This document shows, piece after piece, positions 1 through 7,143 of a stretch of 16,451 bases of DNA. Within the stretch, counting starts at the first letter, position 1, and the number at the start of each line of letters is the position of its first letter. The notes under the pieces were generated by a model. It was not told the DNA's origin, ran no database searches, and worked only from the letters and a program-made list of their open reading frames with translations. A program made the position numbers and the translations under genes. Origin of the DNA: Candidatus Coatesiibacteriota bacterium (GTDB taxonomy: Bacteria > Oederibacteriota > CAKKQC01); the NCBI GenBank assembly GCA_023265785.1, contig JAHFSL010000011.1, positions 1 to 16,451 on the forward strand, written 5' to 3'.

Positions 1-1477
1 CCGTCCCGCCCACGATGTTCGTCCGGCCGTACTCCAGCAGGCTCAAGGTATTGATGACCGTCCCGTTCGACTGCGCGGTGGCGCTCACCGCCGCCTTCCA
101 GCGGAACTCGACGGTCATCTGCGGGGGGAAGTCGAGCCGCCAGGTCATGATGGTCTTGCCCCCCCCGGTCACCCGGCCCGGAGTCCCCGCCGCACAGCCG
201 GACGGGGTCATCGTCCACCCCGAGCAGGGGTCGTCGAATCCCATGTTGGGTGCCCAGGGGTCCAGGTCTGCGGGCACGGTGTCCCACAGCCGGACATCCC
301 ACCAGGTCTTGGTGGTGGACAGATTCCGGACAAAGGTCGAATAAACCATCTCATCAGCCGGTTGGCCGTAGGTCGGCGAGAACAGCACGTCGTTATCCCC
401 CACCGTCCAGAAGATGAACCGCTTGACGACCGTTGACACGGGCGGGTTGGACATGGACTTGGACGCGCAGGTCGTCCCGTTAAAAAAGACCTGCGCGGAA
501 TTATTGAGGCGGACACCCTCGGGCGCCGCCACGTCGCCGGACCCGGGCTCGAAGGACTCGCCGTTGCCCCAGTCCACCGAGAGCGAGAATCGTAACTCGT
601 TGGTTGGGCCCCAGGCGGGAAGGTTTCCCGTCACCGGATTGACCGTCCACTTCAGCGCCAATGGCGGGCCAAAGTTGGGGTCCCAGCCGATGTCCGGCGC
701 CGGCACGCCACTGCCGAGGACATAATGAGTGTACGGCGGCTGGGTGTCCATGATCTCAATGCTGGTCAGTGCCGCCGTTCCCGGCTTGCCGTAATAGATC
801 GTGTAGGTGACCGTGTCGCCGGGCACCACGGTCTTGGGGCCGGATTTGTAGGTCCACATGATGGTGGAGAGGTCCGAGGTCATGTCGTACCAGGGCACCG
901 TGAACCCCTGGTTGTCCGAGATGGATCCTGGCCAGCCGTTCGCAGAGTTAATTGGGAACCCCATGCTCATGGTCACCCCGTTCCCCGGGCACGGGGTGAT
1001 GTCCACGTAGATATCAATGGAGAAGAATCCACCGCAGGTAGGGTTGCCGCACAAATCGGAACAGCCGTTCAGATCCACGGAGGAGCCCGCCCAGGTCCAC
1101 GCCGGCTGGGCACCGGAATCCTCGGTGTACATCCCGGCGTACGTCATGGGTGTCAAGGCCCCGGCCTGCGAGGAGCACCGGATCTTGAACTGGACATTGG
1201 TGATGTCACCGGAGCCGGCCGTGCCAAAGTTCACCACCGTGAGCCCCGTAATCCGCTCCGAATTGGTTCCGCTCGTGTCCGAACTGGTTTCCCACAGCCA
1301 AACATCAAACGACCCCGCGTAGACCGACCGCCAATTCGGGTACAGCACTCCGGCCGCATTGCTCGACCCGTTGGTCCAGGAATCCTGCAACCAGAAGTCG
1401 GCCCGGGCGGCACGGGAAGAGGCCAGCCAAGCGGCCATGGCCCCGGCCGCCGCAAGACGAATTAAGCCCTTTCGAAT
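1..1477 (-). CDS. Giant secreted DUF11-repeat protein, N-terminal 492 codons (3' end beyond window)
   Basis: Paralogue of the three complete giants in this window; the frame is open to the left edge, so about 60% of the protein is missing. Seen: a signal peptide (basic RKG, Ala/Leu-rich core, cut after ARA before Asp at about residue 27), the N-terminal Cys-containing domain with DSW and FPNW motifs, DUF11-like domain 1 from GDTVTYTIYYGKPG, and DUF11-like domain 2 from GDNDVLFSP. It is closest to the next giant upstream: about 87% identity over 135 residues of DUF11 domain 1, counted by hand. The start is chosen at ATT (1477): a GGAGGT ribosome site lies 6 nt before it, no ATG/GTG/TTG/CTG lies between the in-frame upstream stop and it, and the first in-frame ATG (1438) would remove the basic region and half the signal peptide. 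It lies 36 nt behind the upstream giant, so probably shares its transcript. Function unknown; probably an extracellular or surface protein. Confidence 0.88.
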   Translation of the reverse strand, partial: MRKGLIRLAAAGAMAAWLASSRAARADFWLQDSWTNGSSNAAGVLYPNWRSVYAGSFDVWLWETSSDTSGTNSERITGLTVVNFGTAGSGDITNVQFKIRCSSQAGALTPMTYAGMYTEDSGAQPAWTWAGSSVDLNGCSDLCGNPTCGGFFSIDIYVDITPCPGNGVTMSMGFPINSANGWPGSISDNQGFTVPWYDMTSDLSTIMWTYKSGPKTVVPGDTVTYTIYYGKPGTAALTSIEIMDTQPPYTHYVLGSGVPAPDIGWDPNFGPPLALKWTVNPVTGNLPAWGPTNELRFSLSVDWGNGESFEPGSGDVAAPEGVRLNNSAQVFFNGTTCASKSMSNPPVSTVVKRFIFWTVGDNDVLFSPTYGQPADEMVYSTFVRNLSTTKTWWDVRLWDTVPADLDPWAPNMGFDDPCSGWTMTPSGCAAGTPGRVTGGGKTIMTWRLDFPPQMTVEFRWKAAVSATAQSNGTVINTLSLLEYGRTNIVGGT

Positions 1478-1483
1478 GTTCTT

Positions 1484-1489
1484 ACCTCC
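1484..1489 (-). promoter_or_regulatory. Ribosome binding site supporting an AUU start
   Basis: The minus strand reads GGAGGT followed by AAGAAC and then ATT. This is a near-perfect Shine-Dalgarno sequence with 6 nt to the ATT codon, and it is what decides the unusual start of the left-edge giant. Confidence 0.7.
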
Positions 1490-1513
1490 GCCCGCCCCGT
1501 GCCTAGTATATCC

Positions 1514-1912
1514 CTAGTTGACGGTGACGCGGTAACAAATGCAGCCGGTGGTGTTCACGCCGGCGGAGGGGATGGTCCAGCGGAGCCAGCGGCTGCCCGC
1601 GGCCGGGTTCGCCTCGGTAAAGGCGGCGGGGGGTGTCGTGGAGGTGGCCGTCGAGTAGGCCGCGATGGGGGCGACGCCCCGGGTGTTCCCGCAGTCAAAG
1701 GCGGCGGTTCCGGCCTCGGGCAGGAAGGTGGTTCCCGTCGGCACGGCGTCCGTGATCACGAAGGTGAACGCCGAGGCGCTGGAATAGTTGCTCCAGCACA
1801 CCCGGAAGGAGACCGTGTCACCCGAGGCCCCGATGGTCAGCCGCGGCGTCTTGGAAAGCTTGATGTCGGTCGCCACCACCAGGATCGCCGTCAGGCCGTT
1901 GATCGAGCCGTC
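1514..1912 (-). repeat. Homogenised C-terminal repeat, copy in the 1514-5245 giant
   Basis: Codes for the last 132 residues from DGSI to the stop. It is identical at 109 of 132 residues to the copy at 11700-12098, by hand count, and shares a 47-nt run (1752-1798) exactly with the 6745-10503 giant. Confidence 0.75.
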
Positions 1913-4900
1913 AACCGTGTCCTGCGCCACGATGGTCTGCATCCCGAGCTTGGTCAGGGTGACCAGCATGAAGATATGGACCCCGCACGTGCCCGGACAC
2001 CCGGTCCAGGTGTAGTTCGTCGTCTCCATCGGCGTGCCGAGGATCTTGGCATTCGGGTCGGTGGAGGTGAAGGAGGAGGTTCCGGTGTAGTCGGTCTTGG
2101 TGGTCCCCCCGACATCCTTGACCACGATCGTGATCCAGAACGTCTGGCCCGAAAAGACCATGGCTGGGGCGATGATCTCGTAGTGGACCCCCTGCTGGAG
2201 GAAGGGCGCGGTCCAGCCCTTCTCCGAGGCCGTGCACTGGATGTACTGGCACACGACATTCCCCTGGGCCGGGTTCGGCATGACGCTGATCTTGTAATTG
2301 CGGGTCGTGGCCGGCTGGCTCAACGCCACGAAGGCGATGCACTGGTCCGGGCCCGTCGTCGTGTAGGTGGCGCTGAACCCGTCCTCGGAAATCATGTTCA
2401 CCGCCATCCCCTGCTTGGGGCAGAAGACGTCAATGAACCAGGTCTCGTTGGCACAGCCCTTGCCGCCGCCATCGGCGTGGTGCAGCCAGTATTCGATGCC
2501 GGTCTGGTTGCCGTCCGCCGGGTGCATGACCGACCCCCCCGCCCAAAGTTCGAGGGTCCGCATGCCGTGCAGGACCTGGATCGGCCCCCCCGACAGCAGT
2601 TCGATCTTCGAAAGTTCGATGGTGTTGGACTGGTCGAAGTACGTCCCGTCGGTGGCGTAGGTCCGCGGGTTGTTCGCCGTGGCCAGCCCGGCCGGGACCG
2701 TCTGGGTGGCTTTCAGCACCCAGGTGCCGGAAGTGCCGCCCAGCCACGGCGGGAACTTGGCCGGCACAATCAGGCTGTCCGGGGTGTACCGCCAGATCCG
2801 GTACACGGCATCCACCAGCCCCAGATTGCCGATGATCACCTTGTACCCGATGCTCGCCCCGTGCACGATGCCGTAAAAGTTTGCCGTCTGGCCCGGCTTG
2901 GAAACGGTGTTGCCGGTTTCCCGGATCGGCATGAAGGCGGCAAAATTGTCCGAGGCGCCGCCGGCAATGGACTGGATGGTCAGCATGCCCTGGTTCACGA
3001 TCAACTGGCCCTGCGAGGAAACCGTCCGATACGCCCCCTCGATGGGGTGCGTCGTGTTCCAGTCGAACGCCTGGCTCTCGGGCGCGATGTCGTACGAACG
3101 GACCATGTCCCAACCGAGCGTGCCGTAGTTGAACTTGAAGATGTAGACGGTCGTGTCCAGCAGGCTGTCGTACACGCCGTAGGGATCCATGCTGGTGTTG
3201 ATGAGCGCCAGGCTGTCGCCGTTCCCCGGGTCGGGGGGATCGTTGGGCACCCCGTCGCGCCGCCACATGTAGTGCATGAGGCCCGTGTACGACAGCGTGG
3301 TCGCCGGCGCGTAGGTGTGGTTGTCCTCGTCGTGCGAGATGATGTGCGTCAGGCACTGCCAGAGTGTCGGCGCGTTCGATGTGACCTTGAAGATGTAGTT
3401 GAAGGGGAACACCGGGCAGATGCCCGTGCAGTCGCCCACCGCGGCCATGCCCGGGTCGAATTTTGCCGGGACCCGTTCGACCTTACAGCCGGAAATGCCG
3501 CCCATGGGGAATCCCCCCAGGCAGTCCCCCAGGAGGGTGCCGATGGAAGCGCTCGGACCGCCGGTGAGGGCGAAGGGGTTGGCGACATTGAGGATGCCCC
3601 GGAGCTCGAACTGGGTCTTCTTGTTCAGCGGGAAGAAATCCAGGAGGTAGCCCGGACAGCACGAACTGTTGGCGGCGTACCCGACGTAACTCGTGTACAT
3701 CGTCGGCAGGACGATCGGCGCCAGGTGGGAAAACTTTCGTACCGGTCCCGAGTGGCCCGTGCCACCCACGATGTTGGTGCGGCCGTACTCGAGCACGCTC
3801 AAGGTGTTGATGACCGTGCCCTGCGCCTGGGCGGTCGGCGACACCTGCGCCTTCCACCGGAGCTCGAGCGTCATCTGGGGCGGCATATCGAGCCGCCAGG
3901 TCAGGAGGGTCTTGCCGCCGCCCATGATTCGTCCGGGCGAGGCGGCCGCACACCCGGAGGGCGTCATGGTCCACCCCGAGCACGGATCATCAAACCCCAG
4001 ATTGGGCGACCAGGGGTCCAGGTCGGCCGGCACCGTATCCCAGAGGTGGACATCCCACCAGGTGTAGGTGTCGGAAAGGTTCTTGATGAAGATCGAGTAG
4101 GTCATCTCGTCGGGCGGCTGGCCCCAGGACGGGGAGAAGAGGACATCGTTGTCCCCGAGGCACCAGAACATGAACCGCTTGGCCACGGTGGACACGGGCG
4201 GCGTGACGGCGGAATTCGGGGAGCAGGTCGTTCCATTGAAGAACACCTGCGCCGCGTTCGAGAGACGGATACCCTCGGGAGCCGCGACATCACCGGACCC
4301 GGGCTCGAAACTCTCCCCGTTGCCCCAGTCCACGGAGAGCGAAAAGCGGAGCTCATTGGTCGGGCCCCAGGCCGGAATGTTGCCCGTCACGGGGTTCACG
4401 GTCCACTTGAGCGCGAGCGGCGGGCCGAAGTTGGGATCCCAGCCGACAAGCGGCGCCGGCACGGCGCTCCCAAACACGTAATGGGTGTACGGGGGCTGGG
4501 TGTCCATGACGTCAATGGTGGTCAGCGCCGCCGTCCCCGGCTTGCCGTAGTAGATGGTGTAGGTCACCGTGTCACCCGGCACCACCGTGTCCTGGCCGGT
4601 CTTGTAGGCATAGACGATCGTGCTCATCGCGGCCTGCATGTCATACCAGGGGACGACATAACCGTAGTTGTCGTAGATGGACCCCCAGTTGAACGGGTCA
4701 TAGGCCATGTGGATGGGGAATCCCAGGCTGACGGTCGCCTGGTCCGCCGGGCATGGCGTGATGTCGCAGTAGATGTCGATGGAAAAATATCCACCGCAGG
4801 TCGGGCCGGGGGCGCACAGGTCGGCGCACCCGTTGAGATCCACGGAGGTGCCCGCCCAGGTCCACGCGGGGTAGGTCCCTGAATCCTCCAGGTAGTTCCC

Positions 4901-5245
4901 GGCGTAGGTCATGGGGGTCAGGACGCCGGCCTGCGAGGAGCACCGGATCTTGAAGAGGACGTTGGTGATGTCCCCGGGCCCGGCGGAGCCGAAATTCACC
5001 ACGGTCAGGGCCTTGATCTGCTCCACGGCCGACCCGCAGCTATCGCAGAGCCAAATGTCGTAGGAGCCGGCGTAGATCGACCGCCAATTCGGAAAGAGCA
5101 TGCCGTTGGTGGCCTGACCGGCGTTGCTGGAGCCGTTGTCCCAGGAATCCACGATGTCAATGTCGGCCCGGACGGCACGGGCACATGCCAGCGCGAGAGC
5201 CAGGACCAGAATCCCCCCCCGCCAACGTCGTCCTGAAATGGTCAC
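1514..5245 (-). CDS. Giant secreted DUF11/Ig-like repeat protein (1243 aa)
   Basis: No enzymatic motif is recognised. Layout by residue: signal peptide 1-27 (RRWRGG, hydrophobic core, VRA cut before Asp); Cys-containing N-terminal domain 28-200; DUF11-like domain 218-358 (GDTVTYTIYYGKPG, VDWGNGESFEPGSGD); second DUF11-like domain 364-500 (GDNDVLFSP, WDTVPADLDPW); unrecognised central region 510-1000 with FFPLNKKTQFELRG and GDCLGGFP; Ig-like domain about 1010-1125 (DYTGTSSFTSTDP, LGMQTIVAQDTVDGSI); C-terminal DUF11 domain 1127-1243 ending CICYRVTVN. DUF11 is a known bacterial beta-sandwich repeat of surface proteins. The frame is open upstream to 5575, but that extension is low-complexity and overlaps the regulator gene. 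GTG at 5245 gives a proper signal peptide, though AGGAGG is only 3 nt away; ATT at 5239, 9 nt from it, is an alternative. It follows a PocR-AraC regulator by 121 bp. Many cysteines suggest disulfides outside the cytoplasm. Confidence 0.92.
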   Translation of the reverse strand: MTISGRRWRGGILVLALALACARAVRADIDIVDSWDNGSSNAGQATNGMLFPNWRSIYAGSYDIWLCDSCGSAVEQIKALTVVNFGSAGPGDITNVLFKIRCSSQAGVLTPMTYAGNYLEDSGTYPAWTWAGTSVDLNGCADLCAPGPTCGGYFSIDIYCDITPCPADQATVSLGFPIHMAYDPFNWGSIYDNYGYVVPWYDMQAAMSTIVYAYKTGQDTVVPGDTVTYTIYYGKPGTAALTTIDVMDTQPPYTHYVFGSAVPAPLVGWDPNFGPPLALKWTVNPVTGNIPAWGPTNELRFSLSVDWGNGESFEPGSGDVAAPEGIRLSNAAQVFFNGTTCSPNSAVTPPVSTVAKRFMFWCLGDNDVLFSPSWGQPPDEMTYSIFIKNLSDTYTWWDVHLWDTVPADLDPWSPNLGFDDPCSGWTMTPSGCAAASPGRIMGGGKTLLTWRLDMPPQMTLELRWKAQVSPTAQAQGTVINTLSVLEYGRTNIVGGTGHSGPVRKFSHLAPIVLPTMYTSYVGYAANSSCCPGYLLDFFPLNKKTQFELRGILNVANPFALTGGPSASIGTLLGDCLGGFPMGGISGCKVERVPAKFDPGMAAVGDCTGICPVFPFNYIFKVTSNAPTLWQCLTHIISHDEDNHTYAPATTLSYTGLMHYMWRRDGVPNDPPDPGNGDSLALINTSMDPYGVYDSLLDTTVYIFKFNYGTLGWDMVRSYDIAPESQAFDWNTTHPIEGAYRTVSSQGQLIVNQGMLTIQSIAGGASDNFAAFMPIRETGNTVSKPGQTANFYGIVHGASIGYKVIIGNLGLVDAVYRIWRYTPDSLIVPAKFPPWLGGTSGTWVLKATQTVPAGLATANNPRTYATDGTYFDQSNTIELSKIELLSGGPIQVLHGMRTLELWAGGSVMHPADGNQTGIEYWLHHADGGGKGCANETWFIDVFCPKQGMAVNMISEDGFSATYTTTGPDQCIAFVALSQPATTRNYKISVMPNPAQGNVVCQYIQCTASEKGWTAPFLQQGVHYEIIAPAMVFSGQTFWITIVVKDVGGTTKTDYTGTSSFTSTDPNAKILGTPMETTNYTWTGCPGTCGVHIFMLVTLTKLGMQTIVAQDTVDGSINGLTAILVVATDIKLSKTPRLTIGASGDTVSFRVCWSNYSSASAFTFVITDAVPTGTTFLPEAGTAAFDCGNTRGVAPIAAYSTATSTTPPAAFTEANPAAGSRWLRWTIPSAGVNTTGCICYRVTVN

Positions 5246-5247
5246 CG

Positions 5248-5253
5248 TCCTCC
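5248..5253 (-). promoter_or_regulatory. Ribosome binding site of the 1514-5245 giant
   Basis: The minus strand reads AAGGAGGACGGTGACCATT. The GGAGG core is 3 nt from GTG (5245) and 9 nt from the in-frame ATT (5239). The GTG spacing is short, so the true start is uncertain by two codons. Confidence 0.55.
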
Positions 5254-5258
5254 TTCCC

Positions 5259-5287
5259 GCCCCCGGCGAGGGGCCTGGCGGCCCGCC
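5259..5287 (-). other. Two compact GC hairpins in the leader of the 1514-5245 giant
   Basis: Two neighbouring inverted repeats lie just upstream of the ribosome site: GCCCC/GGGGC arms with a 6-nt loop (5259-5274) and GGCGG/CCGCC arms (5277-5287). If transcription starts at the candidate promoter near 5302 they lie in the leader RNA and could influence translation. G+C-rich DNA makes such short stems often by chance, and no U-run follows, so they are not a terminator. Confidence 0.25.
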
Positions 5288-5301
5288 GCTCCCCCCGTGC
5301 A

Positions 5302-5332
5302 ATTGTACGCCCGGCCCCGGCCCCCGGGCCAA
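5302..5332 (-). promoter_or_regulatory. Candidate sigma70-type promoter for the 1514-5245 giant
   Basis: On the minus strand TTGGCC (5332-5327) and TACAAT (5307-5302) are 19 bp apart. TACAAT matches the -10 consensus at 5 of 6 bases and stands out in very GC-rich surroundings. The -35 matches 4 of 6 and the spacer is 2 bp longer than ideal, which could reflect a need for an activator. The leader would be about 50 nt and includes the ribosome site. Confidence 0.4.
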
Positions 5333-5341
5333 CGCTCCGGT

Positions 5342-5367
5342 GGACCCGACCCGGTGGGAGGTGGTCC
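5342..5367 (-). repeat. Inverted repeat GGACC-N16-GGTCC upstream of the giant's promoter
   Basis: Arms at 5342-5346 and 5363-5367 are inverted copies whose starts are 21 bp apart, two helical turns. The right arm overlaps the stop codon of the regulator gene. Similar GGTC/GACC half-sites occur near the promoters of the other two complete giants. Five-base arms are weak evidence in this base composition. Confidence 0.25.
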
Positions 5368-6734
5368 TAAATTGACTTAATTCGGGCCGGGGCGGGGGGC
5401 ACCAGGGCCCGCGGGGACAGCCCGGTCGCCGCGCGGATCGCCCGCCCGAAGGCGTGCAGGTCCCGCCACCCGAGTGAGACCGCCACGGCCTTGGGTGCAA
5501 ACCGTCCCTCCTTGAGGAGGGCGACGGCACGGCGTGCGCGCGCCTGCCGCTGCCAGGCCAGCGGCGGCAGGCCATGGACGGCGCGAAATCGGCGGGAGAG
5601 CGTGAAAATGTTCATGCCCGCCTCCCGCGCCAGGTCAGGCAGGGTGAACGGCCGCCCGGGGCGCGACTCAAGCATCGTGCGGACCCGCTCCACGGCCTCG
5701 TCCACCGCCGGGGCGGGCGGGCGCCCGCGCCGGGGCGCGCCCCGGGCGCTCCACACTCCCATCTCGATGACCCAGGCCAGGAACCGGAGCTTGTCGGGTG
5801 CCTCCATGTCGAACAGGCCGAGCTTCCGCTCCGCGGCGCGCACGAGCCGTTCCAGGACGGGCCGGCCGGTGTCATCGGGCGAGAACGGCCGTAACCCCGC
5901 GCCGGAGAGGTCAACCGGGGTCACGAAGTGGACCCAGAGCGGGTCAGAGCCCGCCGGTTCGCCCACCGCCCCCTCGCGGCGGTACCGGGTTCCTGCCGGG
6001 AGGACGAGCAGTCTTCCGCGCGGCACCGCGACGCGGCACCGCGGGTGAACGATCGTGACCGGTGCCCGGCGGGCGTACAGCAGGACTTCGTGCGACCGGT
6101 GGCGGTGCCAGGCTCCCTCACGCGGCTCTTCCGACTGCGGCTCGAATCCCGCCCACAGGAAGGAAACCCACGGCTCCCCACCACCCGCCGCGCGCACCGG
6201 TGAGTGCCAGGACGCGATCCCGGTCCGGGCCCGCGCACCCGGAACCAGGATGGCCTCGACCGCCTCCCGGATGAACCGGGCCAGTGCGGCCCTCCGCCCC
6301 GGACCGAGGACCGGCAACTGCGCCGCCGCGTAGTCCAGCATCTCACGGTCGTACCCGAGGCTCCCCACGGCGCCCGCCACCCGGGACGCGGTGGCCTTCG
6401 CCGACCCTCCCCGCAGGGGCGACACGATCGCCATCAACGCGGGGCGGCCGGCCGCGCGCACCGGGACGACAAATTGGTCCAGCCCCGCGTGACAGCGGCA
6501 CAGCTTCGGACCGCGCGAGGCTTCCCGGCAGGCCAGCGCCTCCGAAGCATCGCATTTCGCCAGCAGGCCCGGGATGCGCCGGACGCTGTCGCACAGCCAC
6601 GGCCGGCCGAAGTCCCAGGGATCCTTGGCGAGCCGCCCGCGCGGCGGGTGGAACGCGACATGAACCCCGTACAACCGGTGCAACAAGACATGCAGGTCGT
6701 ACAACGCGGGCAGGGCGGCCGCCGGGACAGGCAT
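5367..6734 (-). CDS. AraC-family regulator with PocR-like N-terminal sensor domain (455 aa)
   Basis: Probable DNA-binding regulator with three parts. Residues about 10-110 resemble the PocR sensory domain: cysteines at 48, 61, 69, 79 and 81, then CRCHAGLDQFVVPV and the following glycine-containing strands. In the named PocR protein this domain is linked to sensing 1,2-propanediol; the ligand here is unknown. Residues about 175-275 form an AraC-type cupin-like sensor (WHRHRSHEVLLY, LLVLPAGTRYRREG). Residues about 345-445 are the paired helix-turn-helix domain (LPDLAREAGMNIFTLSRRFR, then AVAVSLGWRDLHAFGRAIRA and TGLSPRAL). It starts at ATG 10 nt after the stop of the upstream giant, with only AGGA close before it, so it is probably co-transcribed and translationally coupled to that giant. 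The next gene downstream is another giant, its presumed target. It is clearly related to the regulator at 15543-16451 but not closely to that at 10662-11615. Confidence 0.9.
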   Translation of the reverse strand: MPVPAAALPALYDLHVLLHRLYGVHVAFHPPRGRLAKDPWDFGRPWLCDSVRRIPGLLAKCDASEALACREASRGPKLCRCHAGLDQFVVPVRAAGRPALMAIVSPLRGGSAKATASRVAGAVGSLGYDREMLDYAAAQLPVLGPGRRAALARFIREAVEAILVPGARARTGIASWHSPVRAAGGGEPWVSFLWAGFEPQSEEPREGAWHRHRSHEVLLYARRAPVTIVHPRCRVAVPRGRLLVLPAGTRYRREGAVGEPAGSDPLWVHFVTPVDLSGAGLRPFSPDDTGRPVLERLVRAAERKLGLFDMEAPDKLRFLAWVIEMGVWSARGAPRRGRPPAPAVDEAVERVRTMLESRPGRPFTLPDLAREAGMNIFTLSRRFRAVHGLPPLAWQRQARARRAVALLKEGRFAPKAVAVSLGWRDLHAFGRAIRAATGLSPRALVPPAPARIKSI

Positions 6735-6744
6735 GAGTCCTATC

Positions 6745-7143
6745 TTAATTCACCGTCACGCGATAGCACACGCACCCGGTGGTGTTCACGCCTGCCTGCG
6801 GGATCGTGAACCGTAGCCAGCGGGTGCCCGCCAGCGGATTGGCCTCCGTGAACGCCGCCGGGGGCGTGGTGGAGGCGGCCGTGGAGTAGGCGACGCGGGG
6901 GGCGGCCCCGGCGGTGTTGCCGCAGTCAAACGACGCGGTCCCGGCTTCGGGCAGGAACGCCGTGCCCAGGGGCACCGCATCGGTGATCACGAAGGTGAAC
7001 GCCGAGGCGCTGGAATAGTTGCTCCAGCAGACGCGGAACGAGACCGTGTCGCCGGACGCCCCCACCGCCAGCCGCGGCTCCTTGGTGAGCTTCACATCCG
7101 CGCCAACCACCATGATGGCCGCCAGCCCAATGATGGAACCGTC
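6745..7143 (-). repeat. Homogenised C-terminal repeat, copy in the 6745-10503 giant
   Basis: Codes for the last 132 residues, 126 identical to the copy at 11700-12098. The 47-nt core lies at 6983-7029. Long stretches match the other copy base for base, separated by patches with many synonymous changes. Confidence 0.8.

Noticed and set aside
1499..4882. Very long plus-strand open frame (1127 codons) antisense to the 1514-5245 giant
   Set aside because: Its translation is dominated by Arg, Gly, Val and His with no recognisable motif, as expected from the antisense of a GC-rich coding frame. The minus strand shows a signal peptide and paralogue-conserved domains. Other long plus-strand frames at 7915-8937, 9401-10084 and 13218-14498 are rejected for the same reason.
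5173..5245. Lipoprotein signal in the 1514-5245 giant (Ala-Leu-Ala-Cys)
   Set aside because: The residues before Cys21 do not fit the usual lipobox order, and the VRA-Asp cleavage site six residues later matches the other three giants, so ordinary signal peptidase I cleavage is preferred.
5246..5575. 110-residue N-terminal extension of the 1514-5245 giant to an ATG at 5575
   Set aside because: The extension is low-complexity Pro/Arg/Gly, overlaps the regulator gene by more than 200 bp and would bury the signal peptide. The other giants start directly at their signal peptides.
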